Shown: positions 1-5,255 of the stretch, piece after piece
Layout of the letters: each line of letters opens with the position of its first letter
Numbering within the stretch: the stretch's first letter is position 1
Assembly: GCA_903930805.1 (NCBI GenBank)
Contig: CAIYZZ010000549.1
Span: 1-6,210, forward strand
Direction of reading: 5' to 3'
DNA from: an uncultured Rhodocyclaceae bacterium
GTDB lineage: Bacteria; Pseudomonadota; Gammaproteobacteria; Burkholderiales; Rhodocyclaceae
DNA length: 6,210 nt
The notes under the pieces: model-generated
Database searches by the model: none
What the model saw: the letters and a program-made list of their open reading frames with translations, nothing else
What the model was told of the DNA's origin: nothing
Made by a program: the position numbers and the translations under genes

Positions 1-360
1 CACTTCGGGTGAAAGACCGTAGCCTGTTTCGAAGCGGTTCGGGACAAGGAAATCCACCGTCGCGCCCATCTCGCGAAGCGCGCGCAGGCCGACCGCGCAC
101 GCCGTGGCGCCGTCGCAGTCATAGTCGGCGACGATAAGTATTTTATTTTGCGCGGCAATAGCATCGGCCAGCAGGGTGGCGGCGGTATCGATACCTTTCA
201 ATTGTTCCGGTAACAGCAGGGCCGAAAGTTGGGTGTCGAGTTCATCGATTTTCTGAACGCCGCGCGCGGCGTAGAGTCGCGCCAGCAGCGGATGGATGCC
301 GGCTTGTTCGAGCATCAGCCGTGCTCGCTGTGGCACGGGCCGTACGCTTATTTGCGTCAC
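1..360 (-). CDS. recJ: RecJ single-stranded-DNA exonuclease, N-terminal part (runs off left edge)
   Basis: RecJ is a cytoplasmic 5'-to-3' exonuclease on single-stranded DNA, used in RecF-pathway recombination and in mismatch and base-excision repair. The 120 visible residues contain DHH-superfamily motif I, DYDCDGATA, at residues 79-87; its aspartates bind the catalytic metal. The stretch LVPNRFETGYGLSPEV at 105-120 is very close to the corresponding part of known RecJ proteins (E. coli has LVPNRFEDGYGLSPEV). The N-terminus (RPVP, then LEQAGIHPLLARLYAARGV) is also typical. The remaining roughly 440 residues, including the DHH motif itself, lie beyond base 1. I chose the GTG at 360-358 because homology extends upstream of the first ATG (315-313) and because this GTG forms a GTGA overlap with the stop of the preceding gene, implying translational coupling. 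Confidence 0.95.
   Translation of the reverse strand, partial: MTQISVRPVPQRARLMLEQAGIHPLLARLYAARGVQKIDELDTQLSALLLPEQLKGIDTAATLLADAIAAQNKILIVADYDCDGATACAVGLRALREMGATVDFLVPNRFETGYGLSPEV
357..360 (-). other. GTGA stop/start overlap between the rpfE-type gene and recJ
   Basis: On the minus strand the four bases GTGA hold both the TGA stop of the upstream gene and the GTG start of recJ. This is the usual signature of translational coupling, and it supports the GTG as the real recJ start. Confidence 0.8.
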
Positions 361-1349
361 GCCAGATCCGTGAGCGGCAGTGGACGTCGCCAGAAACGCC
401 AGAGGTTGCCGCGCACGAGTGAATAAACCACGGATTTAGGTGTGCCATGTACGGCAGTGCCGATCAGACGCAGCGCCTGGCATTCACCTTTTTTGAGCGC
501 CGCCAAGGCGGGTGTGAGCCAGTCACGCTCGAGCGTCAGGAGCGCCTGCCGCCAGGAAAGTGCGTCATGCATGCGGGCGGGGTGGGCCAGTAAGTCGAGG
601 TGACACAATATTTCGCCACTGGCGAGTTGAAAGGTTGCGGGCGGTGCGAGGTGGGGCGTGTCAGCCTGGGCACTCAAGCCGGCAATTACCGGGTCGTCGC
701 TCCAGATGACAGCGTAGTCGGTCTGCAACTTTTCCGGCAGGCTGCCCTGACCCCAAGGCCAGAGACTATTGGCGACCGGTTTGCCAAGACTTTCGCGCTG
801 GCGATTGATTGGGTGTGCGTGCAAGACCGTTTGCGCTTCGGCCAGCAAGCGGCGCCATTCCTGGCCATCCAGTCCGGCAGGCAATGCTGGATCGACAGAA
901 AAGCCGATGCAGTCCGGAAGCGGCCGGGTATCCAGCAATAGGGAACGGCAAAGGTGTAATTCCCAGTGCCCCGGGCGTGATGCCGATAATTCACCCCACC
1001 CGGCAAACAGTGGTTGCATGGCATCAATCAAGGCAGCAGATTCTTCCTCGGTAAGTCCGAGTCGTGCCGGATCGGCAAGGGATATGCCCGTGTGTGCGAC
1101 CTGCCAATGCACCGGATCGAGGCAGATCCATTCACCGCTTGCCGTTCCGCCAGCGCCGACTTTTCTCAGCGCGGCAGCGGGGAGCGGGCTGGTGAGTCCA
1201 AAGGACCTGTTGATCCAGTCGGAGGGCAAGTCATTGCGCTGCCCGCGTCCCAAAATCAGCGACAAACTTGGCGCAGTCAGGTCGAAGACGGTATCGGTGA
1301 GGATTTCGCCAGGCAACAGCAGGCCGGGGACAATCAGGGTCAGATGCAT
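357..1349 (-). CDS. RpfE-type conserved protein (often annotated as cofactor-independent phosphoglycerate mutase-like)
   Basis: This 330-residue soluble protein resembles the RpfE / COG4255-type family, found next to recJ in Xanthomonas and many betaproteobacteria. Its biochemical role is not established. RpfE was named from the Xanthomonas rpf region (regulation of pathogenicity factors), and the phosphoglycerate mutase label seen in databases rests on weak similarity. Family-typical stretches are the start MHLTLIVPGLLLP, WICLDPVHW at residues 74-82, and NSLWPWGQG at 194-202, the most conserved segment. I see no signal peptide and no membrane segment. The ATG at 1349-1347 is the first in-frame start that fits the family N-terminus; the ribosome-binding site before it is weak. 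The stop (359-357) overlaps the recJ start by four bases, so the two genes are very probably one transcript. A direct role in DNA repair is not implied by this alone. Confidence 0.85.
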   Translation of the reverse strand: MHLTLIVPGLLLPGEILTDTVFDLTAPSLSLILGRGQRNDLPSDWINRSFGLTSPLPAAALRKVGAGGTASGEWICLDPVHWQVAHTGISLADPARLGLTEEESAALIDAMQPLFAGWGELSASRPGHWELHLCRSLLLDTRPLPDCIGFSVDPALPAGLDGQEWRRLLAEAQTVLHAHPINRQRESLGKPVANSLWPWGQGSLPEKLQTDYAVIWSDDPVIAGLSAQADTPHLAPPATFQLASGEILCHLDLLAHPARMHDALSWRQALLTLERDWLTPALAALKKGECQALRLIGTAVHGTPKSVVYSLVRGNLWRFWRRPLPLTDLA

Positions 1350-1386
1350 CGGCGCATGCTAGCACGATGATTCGTACCGATTTACC

Positions 1387-1415
1387 TTGCTGCACCGCAA
1401 CAAAAATTGTATTCT
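1387..1415 (+). promoter_or_regulatory. Candidate sigma-70 promoter for the sensor-kinase-transacylase fusion gene
   Basis: TTGCTG at 1387-1392 (three of six consensus bases) and TATTCT at 1410-1415 (four of six) are separated by 17 bases. This would start transcription near base 1422, leaving a leader of about 48 bases before the ATG at 1470. The region is clearly more AT-rich than the flanking genes (note CAACAAAAATTGTATTC). The match is moderate and other hexamer choices exist. I found no equally good leftward promoter for the rpfE-type gene, although one must lie nearby. Confidence 0.4.
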
Positions 1416-1430
1416 TACGCCATACGTAAG
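1414..1430. promoter_or_regulatory. Inverted repeat CTTACG-N5-CGTAAG, possible operator
   Basis: Two perfect 6-base arms, 1414-1419 and 1425-1430, are separated by CCATA. The repeat overlaps the -10 hexamer and the expected transcription start of the candidate promoter, where a bound repressor would block initiation. It sits in the divergent intergenic region, so a regulator here could affect both directions. The arms and spacing do not match the CRP consensus (TGTGA-N6-TCACA), and I do not recognise the cognate protein. A short repeat like this can occur by chance. Confidence 0.35.
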
Positions 1431-1469
1431 CAGCGATTAATGATGATGCAGTTCGTCAAGAGGTGAATC

Positions 1470-3806
1470 ATGACTCCACATGAAATCAAACAGTTTTTGA
1501 TCGAGAAGGTGCGGCTGTTCGACGGCTTCAGTACCGAAAAAATAGACAGCATTCTGGCCGATAGCGACGTGCGTAGCTTCGAGGGCAAAGAGGCGATCAG
1601 AGAGTGCGGCGATCTTGGAGAATTCTTCGGCGTGATGTTGACGGGGCGTGCCGAAGTTTCTCTGACCGGTGCGGTCGGTGATCGTACCATTATTAACGAA
1701 TTGAACGACGGCGATGTGTTCGGCGAAATGTCGCTGCTGACGGGCGATCGCACCGTGACCGACGTCATCGCGAGCAACCGCTGCTTTGTCCTGCTCATTC
1801 CGCAAAGTGTCTTCAACCGCGATATCGTGACACAACCCAAGGCGGTGATGTTCCTTTCACGCCTGCTGGCAGAACGAGTGAAGGCGAATGCAGCCCAGGC
1901 CATCGACCTTTCCAGCAGCCAGGTGCAATCGCATGCGCTCGCCAATGCCGCCGACCCGTACGCCTTGAAACTGAAGTCGGAAACGCCGGGACGTATCCTC
2001 GCGCTCAATGTCGGTCACGCGCAAGTGCGCTTCGGCATTTACGCTACCGAGGACGAGAGCCTCAACGTGCATGGTATTTTTGATCACCTCAGCAACGGCG
2101 ATGTGAGCGTGCGTCTGAATGCCGGTGGCCAAGTAACCGAACGCACGCGGCCGTATTTTGAACTGGCCGACCTGTTTGTGGCGATTTTCGACGAGATCGG
2201 TAGCCTCGGCGGTCGCTTTGCCTTCATGCCGCAGGAGGTGGTGGTCGTTGGCCATCGCGTCGTGCATGGCGGCAGCAAGTATTACAGCTCGACTCTGATC
2301 ACGCCGGATGTGATGAAGGACATTGAGGCGCTGGCGGTGTTCGCCCCTTATCACAACCCGGTGAATCTTGATGGCATCAAGGTGGCGATGAAGTATTTCC
2401 CTGCCGTGCCACATATCGCCGTGTTTGACACCGCCTTCCACCAGACCTTGCCGACCTACGCCTACATGTACGGTCTGCCCTACGATTACTACAAGAAAGA
2501 TGGTATTCGCCGCTACGGTTTCCACGGCACCTCACACCGTTACGTTTCGCTGAAGTCGGCGGAAGTGACGAAGCGGCCACTGTCGGAACTCGAAATTGTT
2601 TCTTGCCATCTGGGTATCGGCTCATCGATGTGCGCCATCGACCACGGTCGTTCGGTTGATACGACCATGGGCCTGACGCCGTCCGAGGGGCTGATCATGT
2701 CGAATCGTGCCGGTAACCTCGATCCGGCGGTGATGATCCACCTGATGGAGCATTACAAGATGTCGCCCGACGAGTTGTCACGCCTGATCAACTCGGAGAG
2801 CGGCATGAAGGGCATCTCGGGTATTTCCGGCGACATCCGCGAGATCGAGGCTGCTGCCGACGAGGGGCATCATCGGGCGCTGCTGGCGCACCGCGCTTAC
2901 TGCTACCAGATACGCAAGACCGTCGGCGCCTACGTCGCGGCGATGGGCGGTATCGATGTACTGGCCTTCACCGGCCGTATCGGCGAGACCAGCGCCGCCG
3001 TGCGCAGCCTGGCTTGCCAGGGTCTCGAATTCATGGGCATCCGCCTCGACGAGGAGAAAAACCGCACCCTTGGTTCCGTCGCTTCCCATGCGGTGATCTC
3101 CAGCGACGATTCACCGGTCAAGATCATCGTCATCACCAGCAACGATGAGCGTCTGGTGGCCTGGGAAGCGCTGCGCGCCACCGAACGCAGCTTGATTGCG
3201 CGCAGTGGCGAGGAACAGGAGGACGAGCCGATTCCTGTTGAAATTTCTGCGCACCACGTGCATCTGGCGCAGGCCGATGTCGAAAAGTTGTTTGGTCCCG
3301 GTCACCAGTTGACGCCGGAACATGAGCTGTCGCAACCCGGCCAGTTTGCTTGCGCCGAAAAAGTGCATCTGGTCGGCCCCAAGGGCAAGATCGCCAACGT
3401 GCGCGTGCTCGGCCCGACCCGTAAGGAAACCCAGGTCGAAATCGCCATGACCGAGCAGTTCAAACTCGGCATCCAGCCGCCGATCCGCGAATCGGGCGAC
3501 CTCGCCAATACGCCGGGTATCACGCTCGAAGGCACCCATGGATCGACGCAGATCACCCATGGGGTGATTTGCGCCCAGCGCCACATCCACATGTCGCCCG
3601 AAGATGCCATGCGGCGCGGGCTGCGCGACAAGTACGTCGTGCGCGTGCGTATCGAGGGCGACCGCGAACTGATCTTCGGCGACGTCGTGGTGCGGGTCAA
3701 TCCGAACTTCCGCCTGGCGATGCACATCGATACCGACGAAGGTAACGCCGCGAGCATCCGTACCGGGATGATCGGATTCATCGACGAGATCCAGATCCGG
3801 CGCTGA
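1470..3806 (+). CDS. Three-domain fusion: cyclic-nucleotide-binding domain + acetate kinase + PduL-type phosphotransacylase
   Basis: This 778-residue cytoplasmic protein has three parts. (1) Residues about 12-140 form a cNMP-binding beta-roll and C-helix; the phosphate-binding cassette FGEMSLLTGDRTVTDVIA at 84-101 keeps the ribose-contacting Glu86 and a candidate phosphate-contacting Arg94. (2) After a polar linker (about 145-172), residues 174-570 are a full-length acetate kinase: GHRVVHGG (261-268, Arg263), APYHNP (His295), VFDTAFHQT (Asp320), YGFHGTSH (His352 and His356), SNRAGNLDPA (Arg413). (3) After an acidic linker (about 573-587), residues 588-778 are a PduL-type phosphotransacylase with HHVH (595-598), SQPGQFAC, GPTRKETQVE (Arg651, Glu657), RHIHM (704-708) and MHIDTDE (His752). 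Known family reactions are acetyl-CoA to acetyl phosphate (PduL) and acetyl phosphate plus ADP to acetate plus ATP (AckA). The ATP-contact motifs of the kinase part deviate from consensus. The start is supported by AAGAGGTG six bases upstream. Propionate or another short acyl substrate is possible. Confidence 0.93.
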   Translation: MTPHEIKQFLIEKVRLFDGFSTEKIDSILADSDVRSFEGKEAIRECGDLGEFFGVMLTGRAEVSLTGAVGDRTIINELNDGDVFGEMSLLTGDRTVTDVIASNRCFVLLIPQSVFNRDIVTQPKAVMFLSRLLAERVKANAAQAIDLSSSQVQSHALANAADPYALKLKSETPGRILALNVGHAQVRFGIYATEDESLNVHGIFDHLSNGDVSVRLNAGGQVTERTRPYFELADLFVAIFDEIGSLGGRFAFMPQEVVVVGHRVVHGGSKYYSSTLITPDVMKDIEALAVFAPYHNPVNLDGIKVAMKYFPAVPHIAVFDTAFHQTLPTYAYMYGLPYDYYKKDGIRRYGFHGTSHRYVSLKSAEVTKRPLSELEIVSCHLGIGSSMCAIDHGRSVDTTMGLTPSEGLIMSNRAGNLDPAVMIHLMEHYKMSPDELSRLINSESGMKGISGISGDIREIEAAADEGHHRALLAHRAYCYQIRKTVGAYVAAMGGIDVLAFTGRIGETSAAVRSLACQGLEFMGIRLDEEKNRTLGSVASHAVISSDDSPVKIIVITSNDERLVAWEALRATERSLIARSGEEQEDEPIPVEISAHHVHLAQADVEKLFGPGHQLTPEHELSQPGQFACAEKVHLVGPKGKIANVRVLGPTRKETQVEIAMTEQFKLGIQPPIRESGDLANTPGITLEGTHGSTQITHGVICAQRHIHMSPEDAMRRGLRDKYVVRVRIEGDRELIFGDVVVRVNPNFRLAMHIDTDEGNAASIRTGMIGFIDEIQIRR

Positions 3807-3902
3807 TCTGAAAAGTTGGCGCTAGCGGCACGGTTCACTTGGCCAGACAGTCGTCCGGATAGCGGTTAGTATTCGCCGTTCGGATTTTCTCAGGGGAATG
3901 CC

Positions 3903-4208
3903 GTGATAATCGAAAAATTGATTCGTGGGGCCACGGCTGTGATTCAATTGCAGGGGCAGTTTGATCATTCGACCAGTCAGAAATTTCAGAGCGCCATAAG
4001 GGATGTCTTTGATAACAAATCGATGAATGAAATCGAAGTTGACCTGGGTGGGGTCGATTACATAGACAGTTCGGCCTGCGGAATGCTTCTCTTCCTCGGC
4101 AACAAAGCCGGGCAATCCGGCAAAACTGTAGCCCTTGTGGGTGCAAGGGGGGCAGTTAAAAATGTTCTCAAGATAATGAATTTTGAGCGATTGTTCGCCA
4201 TCAGATAG
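3903..4208 (+). CDS. Small STAS-domain protein, anti-sigma-factor-antagonist (SpoIIAA/RsbV) type
   Basis: This 101-residue protein is a single STAS domain. It has the typical N-terminal strands (TAVIQLQGQFDHSTS, residues 11-25) and the central VDYIDSSACGMLLFL at 51-65. The DSS at 55-57 aligns with the conserved phosphorylated serine of SpoIIAA/RsbV, which makes Ser57 the likely phospho-switch. In that family the unphosphorylated protein binds an anti-sigma kinase and frees a sigma factor, but many proteobacterial members act in other partner-switching circuits. No kinase or phosphatase partner is visible here. The start codon is GTG at 3903, preceded by AGGGGA with a five-base spacing. GC is about 47% by hand count of 3901-4200, lower than the roughly 60-70% in much of the neighbouring genes. 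It lies 96 bases after the fusion gene, so read-through is possible but not shown. Family confidence is high; partner and role are unknown. Confidence 0.88.
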   Translation: MIIEKLIRGATAVIQLQGQFDHSTSQKFQSAIRDVFDNKSMNEIEVDLGGVDYIDSSACGMLLFLGNKAGQSGKTVALVGARGAVKNVLKIMNFERLFAIR

Positions 4209-4230
4209 AAGGGGCGAGCCTGGCACGTCG

Positions 4231-4250
4231 GCGCAGGTGCCTGCCTGCGC
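4231..4250 (+). terminator. GC-rich hairpin after the STAS gene, terminator-like but without a good T tract
   Basis: GCGCAGG (4231-4237) pairs perfectly with CCTGCGC (4244-4250) around a six-base loop. It begins 22 bases after the STAS stop codon, where a terminator would be expected. The bases that follow (ATGGATATTTCC) do not make a proper T run, so an intrinsic terminator is doubtful. It may instead be a 3'-end stabilising hairpin. Confidence 0.35.
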
Positions 4251-4314
4251 ATGGATATTTCCGTTGGCAGCTTCGGCAAACTACATAACTTTAGTAATAT
4301 CAGCAGCAGATTGA

Positions 4315-4329
4315 CGCCCCGTTGGGGCG
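4315..4329 (+). repeat. Perfect hairpin CGCCCC-GTT-GGGGCG upstream of the binding-protein gene
   Basis: Six-base arms of pure G/C around a three-base loop lie just after TTGACG (4311-4316) and just before the possible -24/-12 element. It could be a protein-binding palindrome, a transcript hairpin that ends upstream transcription, or chance. The following bases (GTTGTGGCATG) are not T-rich enough for a standard terminator. Confidence 0.4.
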
Positions 4330-4333
4330 GTTG

Positions 4334-4349
4334 TGGCATGATCAACGCA
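4334..4349 (+). promoter_or_regulatory. Candidate sigma-54 (-24/-12) promoter for the binding protein-sensor pair
   Basis: TGGCAT-N5-ACGCA has the invariant GG and GC at exactly the spacing required by sigma-54 holoenzyme and matches 9 of the 12 defined bases of TGGCACG-N4-TTGCW; the mismatches are the C of TGGCAC and the two T of TTGC. Transcription would start near 4360, about 48 bases before the ATG at 4408. An alternative is a sigma-70 promoter using TTGACG (4311-4316) and TGGCAT (4334-4339) with 17-base spacing, whose -10 is poor. No enhancer-binding-protein site was identified. Confidence 0.35.
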
Positions 4350-4407
4350 GGACAGGCCATCACATCCATAAGAGATGCGAGGCGGCATTCGTTGGAGGAG
4401 GATCACC

Positions 4408-5250
4408 ATGAAGTCACGCTGTTACGCTGGACGGGTGCTGTTTGTTGCACTGCTCAGCCTGCTGTTCTCCGCGTTCGCCCTTGCTGACAACAGCAAAGGC
4501 GAACTGGTGTTCGGCGTCTATCCGTATCTGTCACCCAATCAGATCGTCGAACAGTTTTCTCCGCTCGGCGACCATCTAGCCAAGGCGCTGGACCGTCCGG
4601 TGGTGCTGCGCTCGGCACCGAATTTCGCCCAGTTCATCGACCGCACCCGCGCCGGCGAATACGACATTATTTTTACCGCCCCGCACATGGGACGTCTGGC
4701 CGAAAAACGCGACGGCTATCGGCCGTTGGCGCAGTCCGGTAATCCATTCGTTTTTGTTGCCCTGGCGAAGAAGGGTTCGCCCGTCAAATCGCTTGACGAC
4801 ATGCGTGACCGGGGGCTTGCCGTTGGCGCGAAGTTGTCGATGACCTACCAGGCCATGAACCTGGCGCTCGGAAAAAGCGGTCTGGAACTTGGAAAAAACG
4901 TCAAGTTCATCGATACCGCGAGCTTCTCCAACATAATCGAAGCCGTCTTGCGCGGCGAGGCGGATGCGGGCGCTGCCCCGACGATTCTGCTGAATAACGC
5001 CCCCGCCGAGCAGCGTGCCCAGTTGCAGGAAATTTACCGCTCGCAACCGGTGCCCAGCTTTTTTCTCCTCGGTCATCCGCGCAACGGTGATGCGGTGCTA
5101 AACAAGTTGCACGCCGCCCTCATCGATTTTGCTGGAACACCTGTTGGCAAAACGTACTTCGTCAAGTCGCTGCAGGGCGACTTTCGTCCGCTGGATGCCG
5201 CGACCATGAAACGTATCGATCCTTTCACCACCGTGTTTGATTCACCCTGA
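4408..5250 (+). CDS. Secreted PhnD-like periplasmic substrate-binding protein
   Basis: This 280-residue protein belongs to the phosphate/phosphite/phosphonate-type binding proteins (PhnD-like, COG3221). Residues 1-26 are a clear Sec signal peptide: basic start (MKSRCYAGR), hydrophobic core LFVALLSLLFSAF, and an ALA cleavage site before Asp27. The mature part begins with the typical ELVFGVYPYLSPNQIVEQFSPLGDHL, followed by YDIIFTAPHMG (85-95), where binding-protein loops contact the ligand, GYRPLAQ (103-109), and SLDDMRDRGLAVG (128-140). No lipobox cysteine is present. I chose the ATG at 4408 over an in-frame upstream ATG at 4375, because GGAGGAGGA lies five bases before it and the signal peptide then starts normally. 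No ABC permease or ATPase follows; a membrane sensor does, five bases downstream. A role in signalling rather than uptake is therefore likely. The ligand cannot be read from the sequence, and many PhnD-like proteins do not bind phosphonates. Confidence 0.88.
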   Translation: MKSRCYAGRVLFVALLSLLFSAFALADNSKGELVFGVYPYLSPNQIVEQFSPLGDHLAKALDRPVVLRSAPNFAQFIDRTRAGEYDIIFTAPHMGRLAEKRDGYRPLAQSGNPFVFVALAKKGSPVKSLDDMRDRGLAVGAKLSMTYQAMNLALGKSGLELGKNVKFIDTASFSNIIEAVLRGEADAGAAPTILLNNAPAEQRAQLQEIYRSQPVPSFFLLGHPRNGDAVLNKLHAALIDFAGTPVGKTYFVKSLQGDFRPLDAATMKRIDPFTTVFDSP

Positions 5251-5255
5251 GCCTA

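Noticed and set aside
769..1362. 197-codon open frame on the plus strand
   Set aside because: It lies antisense to the RpfE-type gene; its translation is rich in Ser, Arg, Cys and Pro with no recognisable family, as expected from a shadow frame in GC-rich DNA.
1387..1400. TTGC-N6-GCAA partial palindrome in the divergent region
   Set aside because: Only four paired bases per arm, overlapping the -35; likely chance.
1857..2525. 222-codon open frame on the minus strand
   Set aside because: It is fully antisense to the acetate kinase domain, whose plus-strand reading has clear homology; the minus reading is His- and Arg-rich with no domain.
3111..3725. 204-codon open frame on the minus strand
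   Set aside because: It is antisense to the PduL domain and shows no family signal.
3820..3827. CGCTAGCG palindrome just after the fusion gene stop
   Set aside because: Eight bases with no loop, no T tract and no partner site; too short to call a terminator or an operator.
3854..3884. Imperfect hairpin (TCCG and CGG against CCG and CGGA) upstream of the STAS gene
   Set aside because: The pairing is broken by unmatched bases on both arms and no T run follows; weak as terminator or regulatory structure.
4375..4407. Upstream ATG giving the binding protein 11 extra residues
   Set aside because: The extension (MRGGIRWRRIT) would overlap the strong GGAGGAGGA ribosome-binding site and put an unusual leader before a normal signal peptide.
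4251..4487. 78-codon open frame on the plus strand
   Set aside because: It overlaps the promoter region and the signal peptide of the binding protein in another frame, has no ribosome-binding site, and its start lies at the foot of a hairpin.
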